A stretch of 37,616 bases of DNA from RGIG4079 sp045637505 (lineage in GTDB: Bacteria > Bacteroidota > Bacteroidia > Bacteroidales > Muribaculaceae), in contig JAZTZO010000058.1 in assembly GCA_045637505.1 (NCBI GenBank), positions 1-37,616 of the forward strand, given 5' to 3'. The translations under genes were made by a program, and so were the position numbers. The notes beneath the pieces are model-generated. The model was not told where the DNA came from. It saw only the letters and a program-made list of their open reading frames with translations, and did no database searches. Positions 24,433-33,549 of this stretch are shown one piece after another (the first letter of the stretch is position 1; each line of letters opens with the position of its first letter).

Positions 24433-26421
24433 ATGAAAAAATATCAACAATATACACTCATTTTTTTAGTAATTGCTGTGGCCATATTTATGGCTGCATG
24501 TGCAAGTATAGGGCGTCCCGAAGGAGGTCCTCGCGATGAGATGCCCCCTGTTTTCATTAGTAGTAAGCCATTTCAAGGTGCTACCAATGTTAAAAGCAAT
24601 AAAATAGAGCTTGTTTTTGATGAGAACATACGCGTTGATGATGTTTCAAACAAGGTTGTAATTTCTCCAGCACAAAAAGCGATGCCATCAATCATTGCCA
24701 ACGGAAAGAAAATCATTGTAGAACTTCGCGATACGCTAATCCCCAACACGACTTACACTCTCGACTTTTCGGATGCTATTCGCGACTTGAATGAAGCAAA
24801 TCCCATTGATGGTTTTGCTCTCGACTTTGCTACAGGCGATTCAATTGACTCTCTTCGCATCTCGGGATTGCTCATGGAAGCTCGCAATCTTGAGCCTGCA
24901 CAAGGTATGATTGTAGGGGTATATAGCAACCTCTCCGACTCGGCTATTTCAACTCTCCCCCTTGAACGCATTTCAAAAACCAATCAATTAGGACAATTTA
25001 CCATTCGCGGATTAAAACCTGGATATTATCGAGTTTTTGCATTAAACGATAAGAATCGCGACTATCACTGGGATCGCTCCGAAGATATAGCGTTTTACGA
25101 TATCCCAGTGTTCCCTTCATCTCAACCCATTGAGGTTGTCGACACCCTTCGAGCCTCCAATGGCACCGACTCTTTAGTTGCTCGCAAAGGGATAAAATAT
25201 CTACCTAATAATATACTCCTCACATGGTTTAACGAGGGATATGTTGCACAATACCTCAAAGACTACAAACGCCCCAGTCGCAATCTTTTAACTTTCAACT
25301 TTGCTACTAAAGCCGACACCCTCCCCCAAATAACGCTCGTAAATGGGCCTAAAGCAGGTGCCGAAATTGACGATTGGGCTTTATTGAACTCGGGAGAGAC
25401 TCTCGACTCTCTTGAATATTGGATTAACGACTCGGTCGTTCTTGCTCAAGACTCTATGATTGTTGCGGCTCGATATCTGCGCACCGACACCAACAATGAA
25501 CTTTCGTGGACTACCGACACTCTAAAACTCTTCTATAAAGACCCCAAGCCTAAAAAGAAAAAGAAGAAAGAAGAGGAAGCCGACACACTCCCCAAGGTGA
25601 AACATATCAACTGGATGCTCCAAGCAGCCAACCCTCAAGATGTAAACAAACCATTGCGTTTCCTTTCGTCTCAACCACTTGCTTTTATCGACAACGGTGG
25701 GGTGAGATTGTCAATCAAACGCGATACTATATGGGAATCAGAAGGGCCTGTTCGCATTACCCCCGACACCACAGGTCGCATTCTCAAATACACTATCCCT
25801 CACAAATGGGAACCTGGCGCAAAGTATAAACTCGAAATCGACTCGGCGTCATTGATAGGGATTTATAACGAGTGTAACAAAGCATTCAAACAAGAATTTT
25901 CGGTGAGACCTACCGAAGATTATGTAAATCTATTCTTCAATGTTACCGGCACCGACCTACCTGTCGTTGTAGAACTTCTTGATGGTAGCGACAAAGTTGT
26001 AGCCACAGCCCCCGTCATTGACGGCAAGGCATCTTTCAATTTCCTCCTCCCAGGCAAATATTTTGCTCGCGCATTTATCGACAGTAATAATAATGGCATT
26101 TATGACACTGGCAACCTCCTTGCCAAACGCCAACCCGAAGAAATTTATTATTACAATAAACGCATCAATGCCAAGAAGAACTGGGACATTGAGCAATCGT
26201 GGAACATCTACGAACTTCCTCTTGACCTTCAAAAGCCTCTTGACATAAAGAAAAACAAACCTGCTAAAAAGAAAGGTGATAAAAACAATAAAGACCAAGA
26301 GGAAGATGATGAATATGACGAGTTTGGCGATGACAACTTTAACTCAAACAATCGTTCAAACGGCTATAATCAAAACAACTCAAACCACAATCGTAGTGGC
26401 CTCCGCCGCAATAATTTATAA
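24433..26421 (+). CDS. Ig-like (Big_5) domain lipoprotein
   Basis: 662 residues. Lipobox AIFMAAC gives Cys23. Residues 38-130 form a Big_5/SbsA Ig-like domain (PPVFISSKPFQGATNV, IELVFDENIRVDDV, NTTYTLDFSDAIRDLN). Residues 138-230 resemble a carboxypeptidase-regulatory-like module (GQFTIRGLKPGYYRVFALND). A later segment (GKYFARAFIDSNNNGIYDTG) repeats that style. The tail is Lys-rich, then acidic, then Asn/Ser-rich and probably disordered. This large lipoprotein is widely conserved in Bacteroidota but its function is not known; an envelope structural role is plausible. It starts a same-strand run with the acyltransferase (12 bp later), DUF3822 and rsmD. Confidence 0.88.
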   Translation: MKKYQQYTLIFLVIAVAIFMAACASIGRPEGGPRDEMPPVFISSKPFQGATNVKSNKIELVFDENIRVDDVSNKVVISPAQKAMPSIIANGKKIIVELRDTLIPNTTYTLDFSDAIRDLNEANPIDGFALDFATGDSIDSLRISGLLMEARNLEPAQGMIVGVYSNLSDSAISTLPLERISKTNQLGQFTIRGLKPGYYRVFALNDKNRDYHWDRSEDIAFYDIPVFPSSQPIEVVDTLRASNGTDSLVARKGIKYLPNNILLTWFNEGYVAQYLKDYKRPSRNLLTFNFATKADTLPQITLVNGPKAGAEIDDWALLNSGETLDSLEYWINDSVVLAQDSMIVAARYLRTDTNNELSWTTDTLKLFYKDPKPKKKKKKEEEADTLPKVKHINWMLQAANPQDVNKPLRFLSSQPLAFIDNGGVRLSIKRDTIWESEGPVRITPDTTGRILKYTIPHKWEPGAKYKLEIDSASLIGIYNECNKAFKQEFSVRPTEDYVNLFFNVTGTDLPVVVELLDGSDKVVATAPVIDGKASFNFLLPGKYFARAFIDSNNNGIYDTGNLLAKRQPEEIYYYNKRINAKKNWDIEQSWNIYELPLDLQKPLDIKKNKPAKKKGDKNNKDQEEDDEYDEFGDDNFNSNNRSNGYNQNNSNHNRSGLRRNNL

Positions 26422-26433
26422 TACATAATAACC

Positions 26434-27459
26434 ATGGTGCAAAACAATCGAGTTATATATCTTGATGTATTAAGAGTCGTTGCCTGTTTAATGGTGATTC
26501 TTGTTCATTCACCTCATCCTCATGAAGGTATGACAAGCGCATTAAGTTATGGAATAATATCCTATCTATGTTCTCCTTGCATTGGCTTGTTCCTAATGGT
26601 CAGTGGCGCATTGCTTTTCCCTATGCGAGGCACAACAAAAGAATTCTTATCAAAACGAATTACGCGCATTATATTCCCACTAATTTCATGGTCAATTATA
26701 TATATTGTAATCGCACTTTTATTAGGAAAGATTTCCATAGTAGAAGGTCTTAAAAACTTTGTTAATATTCCATTTGGGTGCGCTGTAGGATTTGCTCATG
26801 GGTGGTATTTATACCTAATTATAGGTTTATATCTATTCATACCTATTTTTAACTCATGGATAAGTGTCAACGAGAAGCGTCGTTGCGAATATTTCCTTAT
26901 TTTTTGGGCAATAACAATGTGCTATCCCTTCCTAACTGCATTGGTGGGAAACTTTCAGACCTATACCCTACTTGAATTTTCGGGATACTTTGGATATATT
27001 GTTTTGGGATATTATTTACACAAATACCCTATAACATTAACCTCATTTAAACAATGGAGTAGCCTAATAGCTATTTCTATTTTTTTCTGCGGAGTACTTC
27101 CTGCGATTGTATTCATTGCAAATATCCCCAATTATGATACATACAACTTGATTATATATAATTATCAAGGAATTCACACTGTCATGATGTGTGTTATGAT
27201 CTTTGTAATTATACAAAAATTTAATGCCTCAAATAGATACATTAAATCTTTTTTCAAGAACTTCTCAAATTTATCTTTTGGGATTTACCTTGTCAACTTT
27301 ACTATACTTCGAGACGTTTGCAAACCTTATTTTCAACAAAACCCGCTTTACCCTGTTGAATTAGAAGTACTTGTTACATTCGTATTTTCTACAATTGTTT
27401 CGTATGCTATCATTTGGTGCATTAATAAACTCCCATTTAAAAAGTATATAATCGGATAG
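26434..27459 (+). CDS. Acyltransferase 3 family membrane protein
   Basis: 341 residues with about ten hydrophobic helices. The N-terminus (RVIYLDVLRVVACLMVILVH) carries the family hallmarks: Arg in helix 1 and the catalytic-type His at its end. SKRITRIIFPLISWS after helix 2 is the second hallmark. Members O-acylate (often O-acetylate) cell-surface sugars or lipids using acyl-CoA. The substrate cannot be named. It lies 12 bp after the Ig-like lipoprotein and 15 bp before DUF3822, so it is cotranscribed. It looks more AT-rich than both neighbours (many TTA and ATA codons), suggesting later insertion into an older operon. Confidence 0.92.
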   Translation: MVQNNRVIYLDVLRVVACLMVILVHSPHPHEGMTSALSYGIISYLCSPCIGLFLMVSGALLFPMRGTTKEFLSKRITRIIFPLISWSIIYIVIALLLGKISIVEGLKNFVNIPFGCAVGFAHGWYLYLIIGLYLFIPIFNSWISVNEKRRCEYFLIFWAITMCYPFLTALVGNFQTYTLLEFSGYFGYIVLGYYLHKYPITLTSFKQWSSLIAISIFFCGVLPAIVFIANIPNYDTYNLIIYNYQGIHTVMMCVMIFVIIQKFNASNRYIKSFFKNFSNLSFGIYLVNFTILRDVCKPYFQQNPLYPVELEVLVTFVFSTIVSYAIIWCINKLPFKKYIIG

Positions 27460-27474
27460 AAATTACCATCATTA

Positions 27475-28302
27475 ATGGAACAAAATCGTTTAGACAAAGA
27501 TCTCATAAAAGACCCTCGCTTGTGGCGATTGGCTCTGCGCATTGATGAAAAGAAAATGCATGTGGTGTTATTTTGCTCGGTTGAGGACAACTCTCTCATT
27601 TATCGCGAAATCCCTCTCGACACAGCGGCTCAATCTACTCAAAAAGCGATAGAAGAGGCGATATATGAAAATCCCTTACTATTAAGCGATTTTGCTCGCA
27701 TTGATTGTATTATTGAAACCAATAAATTCACAATTATCCCTGCCGAGATTGATAATCCCGACATCCAAGAAAAAATTTTCAACACCACATTTCCCTCTTT
27801 CGATGGAATTGTTATTGAGAATAAACTCGAAGAACTAAACTCATCAATATTGATGGGGCTCGATGAAGAATTGGCCAATTTCTTGCGCCGAACTTTCAAC
27901 AACCCCAAGATTCAACACTGCCTTGCTCCTCTTTGCATCTATTTCAATCGCAATAGCCAACTTGGCAACTCGGGCAAAATGTATGCTTATTTACACGACA
28001 ATAAGCTCAACCTGCTCACCTTTGGCGACAAAACGATAAGACTGGCCAATATGTTTGCTTTTAGAGAGCCCATTGACGCTATATACTACATCATGGCTTG
28101 TCGCGATATGTTGAAACTCGATGCCCAAGATAATGAGTTGCTCATTGCTGGCGACAATTCATTGCGCGATGCTATAACCCCCACCCTACGCGAATACCTC
28201 GCCTATGTGATGCCGGTTATTTTTCCTTCGTCAATGTTTAAGGCTGGTAAAGACGCGATGAAAGCCCCATTTGACTTAATAGTTTTACCATTATGCGAAT
28301 AA
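27475..28302 (+). CDS. DUF3822 family protein
   Basis: 275 residues, soluble, with no signal peptide. Its pattern fits DUF3822, a Bacteroidota-specific family with an ASKHA-like (actin/FtsA-type) fold: LWRLALRIDEKKMHVVLFCS at the N-terminus, then IYREIPLD, and YAYLHDNKLNLLTFGDKTIR and NELLIAGDNS later. It is typically found immediately before rsmD, as here, where the two frames overlap by 10 bp. The biochemical role is not established; the persistent pairing with a 16S rRNA methyltransferase hints at ribosome-linked or shared expression. Confidence 0.9.
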   Translation: MEQNRLDKDLIKDPRLWRLALRIDEKKMHVVLFCSVEDNSLIYREIPLDTAAQSTQKAIEEAIYENPLLLSDFARIDCIIETNKFTIIPAEIDNPDIQEKIFNTTFPSFDGIVIENKLEELNSSILMGLDEELANFLRRTFNNPKIQHCLAPLCIYFNRNSQLGNSGKMYAYLHDNKLNLLTFGDKTIRLANMFAFREPIDAIYYIMACRDMLKLDAQDNELLIAGDNSLRDAITPTLREYLAYVMPVIFPSSMFKAGKDAMKAPFDLIVLPLCE

Positions 28303-28835
28303 TTAGAGGAAAATATGGGCGTCGCCGATTTGATGTCCCCACCAACATAACAGCTCGCCCAACAACCGACTTCGCTCGCGAAAATATTTTCAATGTACTT
28401 GAAAATATGGTTGATTTTGACGATTTAACAGCGCTTGATCTTTTTGCTGGCACTGGTGCCATTAGTTTTGAGTTGCTTTCTCGAGGTTGCGCATATGTTA
28501 CTGCCGTTGAAAAAGCCAACACTCAATATGCTTTTATGAAAAAAGTTGCCACCCAGCTTGGTTGCGATAACTTTAATTTAGTGCGTGGCGATGCATTGCG
28601 ATATATCGACTCAACACAAGCCAAATACGATATCATATTTGCCGATCCCCCCTACGACTTAAAAGGATTTGGCGAGATTCCCGAAAAAATTCTCAACTCA
28701 CAGATGCTCAAACCTGGAACTATTTTCATCATTGAGCACTCGCGCAATTATGATTTCTCTCACTTGCCTCACTTTTCATCGCATCGCACCTATGGCAGCG
28801 TAAATTTTTCAATTTTCATCATTGAAGAAGAGTAA
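28293..28835 (+). CDS. rsmD: 16S rRNA (guanine(966)-N2)-methyltransferase RsmD
   Basis: 180 residues, the normal length for RsmD. Residues 1-12 (MRIIRGKYGRRRF) match the RNA-binding start of the family. SAM motif I is LDLFAGTGAISFE at residues 48-60 with VEKA after it. The catalytic motif DPPY is at 118-121. It transfers a methyl group from S-adenosylmethionine to N2 of G966 of 16S rRNA during small-subunit assembly. It overlaps the DUF3822 gene by 10 bp, which suggests translational coupling. It is the last gene of the run that begins with the Ig-like lipoprotein. Confidence 0.96.
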   Translation: MRIIRGKYGRRRFDVPTNITARPTTDFARENIFNVLENMVDFDDLTALDLFAGTGAISFELLSRGCAYVTAVEKANTQYAFMKKVATQLGCDNFNLVRGDALRYIDSTQAKYDIIFADPPYDLKGFGEIPEKILNSQMLKPGTIFIIEHSRNYDFSHLPHFSSHRTYGSVNFSIFIIEEE

Positions 28836-28916
28836 TATAAAAGCCTATTAAAAAAATACTTTTGTCTTTTTGTTCCGTTGTGTCATTATGTTTATGATAA
28901 AAACGACAAAAAAGTT

Positions 28917-28946
28917 TTGTGGAATAAAAAAATAGCACTACCTTTG
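28917..28946 (+). promoter_or_regulatory. Promoter of tRNA-Lys
   Basis: TTG (28917-28919), a 19-bp spacer and TACCTTTG (28939-28946), ~22 bp before the tRNA. Textbook Bacteroidota spacing. Confidence 0.8.
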
Positions 28947-28968
28947 CAACGCATTTGCAAAATGCTAT

Positions 28969-29041
28969 GACTCCGTAGCTCAGTTGGTAGAGCAAATGAC
29001 TCTTAATCATTGGGTCGAGAGTTCGAGCCTCTCCGGGGTCA
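28969..29041 (+). tRNA. tRNA-Lys (anticodon CTT)
   Basis: Acceptor arm GACTCCG pairs with CGGGGTC with a G-T pair, discriminator A. D arm GCTCAGTTGGTAGAGC, anticodon arm AATGA-CTCTTAA-TCATT with CTT, T arm GTTCGAGCC. CCA is not encoded. Confidence 0.96.
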
Positions 29042-29043
29042 CT

Positions 29044-29083
29044 AAAAAAGAAATCTCAAAAATTTTTGGGGTTTCTTTTTTTA
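29044..29083 (+). terminator. Intrinsic terminator of tRNA-Lys
   Basis: AAAAAAGAAA pairs with TTTCTTTTTT around an inner CAAAAATTTTTG palindrome, ending in a T run, directly after the tRNA. Confidence 0.75.
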
Positions 29084-29124
29084 TTTTATATACACACCTC
29101 TAATGTAATCTCAAAAAGTTTTCA

Positions 29125-29132
29125 TATCTTTG
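29125..29132 (+). promoter_or_regulatory. -7 box (TATCTTTG) of dnaX
   Basis: It fits TAnnTTTG and lies 25 bp before ATG 29158. The -33 element is not clear. Confidence 0.55.
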
Positions 29133-29157
29133 CGATAAATAGCACAACACCTCATAT

Positions 29158-30930
29158 ATGGAAAAATATTTAGTATCAGCGCGCAAATATCGCCCATCGA
29201 CCTTCAACTCGGTTGTAGGGCAAAAAGCTCTTACTACTACTCTCAAAAATTCTATTGCCACCGACCGATTGGCCCATGCCTATCTTTTTTGTGGTTCGCG
29301 AGGAGTAGGGAAAACATCTTGCGCACGCATCTTTGCAAAAACAATCAACTGCACTAATCGCACCCCCGAAGGTGATGCTTGCAACGAATGTGAATCATGC
29401 CGTGCGTTTAACGAAAATCGCTCTCTAAATATAATTGAGCTCGACGCTGCGTCAAACAATAGCGTTGACGACATTCGCGCGCTCGTTGATCAAGTGCAAA
29501 TTCCACCCACTACCGGTAAATATCGAGTGTTTATCGTCGATGAGGTACACATGTTGTCGCAAGCTGCTTTCAACGCATTCCTCAAAACTCTCGAAGAGCC
29601 TCCTGGCTATGTGATATTCATTTTGGCTACCACCGAGAAACATAAAATCTTATCTACAATTCTTTCTCGATGCCAAATCTATGACTTCAACCGCATCACC
29701 ATTCAAGACATGGTCGATCACCTCACATATGTGGCATCGCAAGAGGATATCAAGGTTGAGTCCTCGGCGCTTAATGTAATTGCACGCAAGGCCGATGGCG
29801 CTATGCGCGACGCATTGTCTATTTTTGACCAAGTGGCAGCATCGTCAATGCGAAATATCACCTACCAATCAACAATTGAGAACCTCAATATCCTCGACTA
29901 CGAATACTATAATCGCCTACTCGACGCATTCCACACTCAAGATGTGCCACAAGCGCTATTGATCTACAAAGAGATACGCGAAAAAGGGTTTGATTCATTA
30001 TTTTTCATCAACGGATTGGCATCACACCTTCGCGACCTCATGGTAGCTCGCGAGCCCAAAACCCTTTGTCTGCTCGAAGCGAGCGATGAAGCCCGTCAAG
30101 CGATGGCTCAACAAGCAACGAAATGCACTCCACAGTTTTTCTACAAAGCTATGGCTCTTTGCAACGATGCCGACCTCAACTATCGCACTGCATCAAACAA
30201 GCAATTCCTTGTCGAATTGTTGTTGATTAAACTATGCCAACTGCTTAGCCCCTCGCCTATAGATGCCGGCGACGGAGAGGGGCAACTCAAAAAAATTACG
30301 CCGGCCAATACTCCACAACCACCACTCCCTGCGACCCAACAACCCGTTGCCACTCCTGTAGCACCGCCAGCAGCATCACCACAGCCGGCGGCAGTTACTC
30401 CTACACCTGTGGCAACTCCCACTTATCGTCAACCAGTTGCGCCCCGACCAGCTTCTGCTCAAGCCCCATCACGCACATCGGGCTCAAAAATTCCCAAATT
30501 AGGGTTAAAAGGGCTTCATAAAGAGACTACCGAAACAACTCAAACCACAGTTCAACAGCTGAATCGAAATAACCAATTCTCCGACCAAGCTATTGACACT
30601 GCGTGGGAAACATATATTTCATCACACCCCACAGCACACATTCTCACCAACACTATGCGTGTTGCACGACCCAAACGCATTGAGGGCACTCGGTTTGTGA
30701 TTACCGTCGAAAACCCTGGACAAGTCGATTTGATGATCAACTCTATGACCGACATAAAGCAATATCTTGCCAATCAACTATCTAACGATTTCATCACATT
30801 TGAAGTTGCAATCAACCAAGGTGAGGCAGCACCCCATGTGTGGAATCAACGCGAGGTATTGATTCACATGATTGAACAATCGCCCAACATGAGGACATTT
30901 GTTGACGAGTTTGGTTTGTCGTTAAGTTAA
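29158..30930 (+). CDS. dnaX: DNA polymerase III subunit gamma/tau
   Basis: 590 residues. Residues 1-365 are the clamp-loader AAA+ module: KYRPSTFNSVVGQ, Walker A GSRGVGKT at 46-53, zinc ligands Cys65, Cys75, Cys78, Cys81, Walker B IVDEVHML, sensor 1 ILATTEKHK and the SRC arginine-finger motif. Then comes the gamma3 collar domain and a Pro/Ala/Thr/Gln-rich linker (~375-445), followed by a tau-like C-terminal domain (~470-590) that would contact the polymerase. It loads the beta sliding clamp and organises the replisome. It has its own promoter after tRNA-Lys. I see no A-rich slippery heptamer with a downstream hairpin that would clearly produce a separate short gamma form. Confidence 0.97.
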   Translation: MEKYLVSARKYRPSTFNSVVGQKALTTTLKNSIATDRLAHAYLFCGSRGVGKTSCARIFAKTINCTNRTPEGDACNECESCRAFNENRSLNIIELDAASNNSVDDIRALVDQVQIPPTTGKYRVFIVDEVHMLSQAAFNAFLKTLEEPPGYVIFILATTEKHKILSTILSRCQIYDFNRITIQDMVDHLTYVASQEDIKVESSALNVIARKADGAMRDALSIFDQVAASSMRNITYQSTIENLNILDYEYYNRLLDAFHTQDVPQALLIYKEIREKGFDSLFFINGLASHLRDLMVAREPKTLCLLEASDEARQAMAQQATKCTPQFFYKAMALCNDADLNYRTASNKQFLVELLLIKLCQLLSPSPIDAGDGEGQLKKITPANTPQPPLPATQQPVATPVAPPAASPQPAAVTPTPVATPTYRQPVAPRPASAQAPSRTSGSKIPKLGLKGLHKETTETTQTTVQQLNRNNQFSDQAIDTAWETYISSHPTAHILTNTMRVARPKRIEGTRFVITVENPGQVDLMINSMTDIKQYLANQLSNDFITFEVAINQGEAAPHVWNQREVLIHMIEQSPNMRTFVDEFGLSLS

Positions 30931-31089
30931 TAGCGTATTTCCACATACACAATCAATCCCATAAGACATGAATGCAAGGACACCCTCTTTGCATTCTTTT
31001 TTGTTTCCTAATAGGGAGAAGAATCTTATGCTGATTGTTCGGTTTATTTGACATAATAAAAGTTTATTCTCACACTGAAAGGCGCAAGA

Positions 31090-31130
31090 GAGTTGAAAGT
31101 TGAGAGTTGAGAATTGAGAATTGAGAGTTG
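31090..31130 (+). repeat. Imperfect heptamer tandem repeat (GTTGAGA-type)
   Basis: About six units of the form AGTTGAG or AATTGAG run head to tail. Simple-sequence DNA of this kind is often variable in length between strains (established knowledge in general). Confidence 0.8.
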
Positions 31131-31146
31131 TTCTCACGCTGAAACC

Positions 31147-31210
31147 GCAGAAACTCGCAGATTTTTTTTGAGACAGAAGAACAGAAGGACATATTTTTTC
31201 TTTATTCCTG
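31147..31210 (+). repeat. 64-bp direct repeat, copy 1
   Basis: It begins GCAGAAACTCGCAG and ends TTTATTCCTG. It matches copy 2 (31369-31432) at 63 of 64 positions, with the preceding ~20 bp also similar (about 16 of 20). Function unknown. Confidence 0.92.
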
Positions 31211-31368
31211 CGGGCGTCTTTATTTAGACAGAAGGACAGAATGAACATAAAGCTAACGCGGTGAAAATCAATAAAAAATAAAATTTTGTCATTCTGGAAA
31301 TTTGTGTCATTCTGTTCTTGAAATTAGACAAAATGACAGAATGAACAGGTTGTTTTCGCGCGGAAAGC

Positions 31369-31432
31369 GCAGAAACTCGCAGATTTTTTTTGAGACAGAA
31401 GAACAGATGGACATATTTTTTCTTTATTCCTG
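31369..31432 (+). repeat. 64-bp direct repeat, copy 2
   Basis: 222 bp downstream of copy 1, with a single A/T difference. Each copy contains an 8-T run followed by GAGACAGAAGAACAGA. Confidence 0.92.
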
Positions 31433-31443
31433 TGTGTATTAAT

Positions 31444-31484
31444 CCCCTCAGTCGCAAGCGACAGCCCCCCTTAAAAAGGTGGGC
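31444..31484. repeat. GC-rich REP-like hairpin motif
   Basis: It contains GTCGCAAGCGAC (two 5-bp arms) and CCCCCCTTAAAAAGGTGGGC (a second hairpin). Similar CCCCTCAGTCGC-type motifs are familiar to me from intergenic DNA of gut bacteria, but I could not search for copies. Confidence 0.55.
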
Positions 31485-31632
31485 AGTTGTAGCCCTGTGT
31501 CTAGTCCTAATATAGGTTTACTGGAGCGACGGAACTCTCCATCTTCAATTTCTGCGGTATCTGCGTGCAAATATCAAGCATTATTTTTTAATTGCAACTT
31601 GAGTTTGTGATATTTTTTTACAAAATAAAATG

Positions 31633-31640
31633 TATTTTTG
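31633..31640 (+). promoter_or_regulatory. -7 box (TATTTTTG) of the TPR-HTH regulator
   Basis: It fits TAnnTTTG, 25 bp before ATG 31665. A TTTG at 31604-31607 is farther upstream than usual, so support is moderate. Confidence 0.45.
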
Positions 31641-31664
31641 TGGAAAATATAATTTATTCTTTTG

Positions 31665-33407
31665 ATGAAACATTTTCTTACTCTTATATTATCTATCCTC
31701 TTACTCTCTGCTTGTGGGGAAAGTGGGCGTATGCAATTTGAACAATTGCAACAAATTGACTCAATTGCCGAAGTAAATGCCGATAGTGCTGTTGCAATGA
31801 TTAAAACGATCAATCGCGACACACTTTCGGGCAATGACAACAAATATTATTACGATTTATTAAAAATTCGCACCAACGATAAAGCATATATTGCCCACAC
31901 CTCCGATTCGGCAATACTGTCGGTTATCAACTATTTTGAAAATCACGATTTCAATAATCTGCTCCCAGTAGCCTACTACTATGGTGGTCGTGTGTATTCC
32001 GACCTTGGCGATGCGCCACAAGCCCTTGAATATTTCCAAAAGGCTTTAGATTGCAAAAATATCAGCACACATACTCAAGCGGTTACATATGCCCAAATTG
32101 CAGGGATTTACAACGAACAAAAAGTTTTTGATTTAGCTATTCCCGCTTATAAAAAAGCGATTGAAATAAACTATAAAAATAATAACTACAATGGCATAAT
32201 ATATAATACTCAAGGTTTAGGTATTATATATTCCCAAAAGGAAAAAGAAGATAGTGCATTAATATTATATAACGATGCTCTTAAACTAGCCGAAAAAATA
32301 AGGAACATAAAACTTTCTAATTCCTTAAAACTCAGCATTGGCAAATTACTTATTAATAAGAACAACTATGATGCTTATGAAATTTTATCTTCTGTACAAT
32401 CCAATCAACTTAAAGAGGATTCTATCGTAATCGCAAACGCATTTGCTCACTTATATTATCGCATTAACAATATTGATTCAACAATCTATTATTGTAGCAA
32501 ATTAATTAAATCTCAATCACTCAATGCTCAATTAAATGGATATAATATTTTAGCTAATTTACATATACATAATAATCAAACTAAAGAAGCATATGATGCT
32601 ATTGTTATGTCAACTCAATTATCTGACAGCATACGCAAATTAAATACTCCTCAAGAAATACGTCAACTTTCATCAATATATAACTACCAAATTCGTGAAC
32701 GAGAAAACAACAAACTAAAAAAAGAAGCTCATGAGAATGAAATTAGAATAATATCATTGGTTGGCTCAATTGTTATTGTTATTATCATTGCTCTTTTTAT
32801 AATCTATATTACTCGCAAAAGAAAACACATTCTTAAATTAAAACTCCAAAATGTAGAACTTTTGCTTAAACAAAGTAATGAATTTAGCGAAAACACCATT
32901 GCTGAAAATAACAAGAAAATTGCTCATTTAGAATCGCATATTTGTTCAATAAATAGCGAGAATCAATCTCTTATCCAAAAATTGAAAATTCAAAAGAAAT
33001 TATTAGAACTAAATAATGAAAAAGCTATTATTTATAAAAGCCAAAAAGACAACGCTATTTTGGTTTTTAATAACGATACTTTTGTCAAAGAAATACATAA
33101 TCGCTTAAAAAATACTCCTGAAGGTAAAAATATCCTATCTGAAAAAGAATGGAATACCCTCATTGATAAAATTAATAATTTATTTCCAGCATTTATTGAT
33201 ACTCTACACAATTTGCCCTTTAAACTCAACTCTTACGAATTCCGTGTATCCATTCTAATAAAAACTAAATTTATGCCTAAAGAGATTGCTCTATTAACAA
33301 ACCACACGGACGCATCAGTATCAATGACTCGTGCACGACTTCACAAAAAGTTAACAAATTCCAATAGCCACGCCTCTGATTGGGATAAATTCATAAACAA
33401 CATATAG
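31665..33407 (+). CDS. Membrane-spanning TPR regulator with C-terminal LuxR-like HTH
   Basis: 580 residues from ATG 31665. A lipoprotein-type signal (LSILLLSAC, then GES) starts a periplasmic part with TPR repeats over ~90-330 (YYYGGRVYSDLGDAPQALEY, YAQIAGIYNEQKVFDLAIPA). One membrane helix follows at ~362-383 (LVGSIVIVIIIALFIIYI), then a coiled coil (~385-460) and a C-terminal helix-turn-helix: FRVSILIKTKFMPKEIALL then ASVSMTRARLHKKL. This is the Bacteroidota one-component architecture in which a periplasmic TPR sensor controls a cytoplasmic DNA-binding domain through the membrane. A target cannot be shown; the T9SS cargo genes just downstream are candidates because they follow on the same strand. 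No kinase or receiver domain is present. Confidence 0.88.
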   Translation: MKHFLTLILSILLLSACGESGRMQFEQLQQIDSIAEVNADSAVAMIKTINRDTLSGNDNKYYYDLLKIRTNDKAYIAHTSDSAILSVINYFENHDFNNLLPVAYYYGGRVYSDLGDAPQALEYFQKALDCKNISTHTQAVTYAQIAGIYNEQKVFDLAIPAYKKAIEINYKNNNYNGIIYNTQGLGIIYSQKEKEDSALILYNDALKLAEKIRNIKLSNSLKLSIGKLLINKNNYDAYEILSSVQSNQLKEDSIVIANAFAHLYYRINNIDSTIYYCSKLIKSQSLNAQLNGYNILANLHIHNNQTKEAYDAIVMSTQLSDSIRKLNTPQEIRQLSSIYNYQIRERENNKLKKEAHENEIRIISLVGSIVIVIIIALFIIYITRKRKHILKLKLQNVELLLKQSNEFSENTIAENNKKIAHLESHICSINSENQSLIQKLKIQKKLLELNNEKAIIYKSQKDNAILVFNNDTFVKEIHNRLKNTPEGKNILSEKEWNTLIDKINNLFPAFIDTLHNLPFKLNSYEFRVSILIKTKFMPKEIALLTNHTDASVSMTRARLHKKLTNSNSHASDWDKFINNI

Positions 33408-33549
33408 TCCGCAACATGCTCTATATCAACTAAATCCCACCCTAAAATCTCATACGCAAAAAATGTTAAGTTTTTGTTAAGTCTTTTTTACCCCTTTTCT
33501 TTGTTTTCTTCATTAATTTGCACATGTCAAATTTTTAATTTTTCAAATT

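Larger units (their letters stand above)
30931..31664. other. Repeat-rich non-coding intergenic region
   Basis: 734 bp with no supported gene. It holds heptamer repeats, two copies of a 64-bp sequence, alternating GACAGAATGAAC and GTCATTCTG inverted segments, and a GC-rich hairpin motif, all annotated separately. Leftward frames here are short and low complexity. Confidence 0.8.

Noticed and set aside
29158..30930. Programmed frameshift in dnaX producing a short gamma subunit
   Set aside because: No clear A-run slippery site with a downstream stem was visible around the expected position; the frame is simply continuous.
31090..31432. CRISPR array
   Set aside because: Repeats are either 7 bp in tandem or two 64-bp copies 222 bp apart; there is no regular repeat-spacer pattern and no cas gene.
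30922..31457. Leftward frames of 77-108 codons in the repeat island
   Set aside because: They translate the heptamer and 64-bp repeats and change sense between copies; no start-site context.
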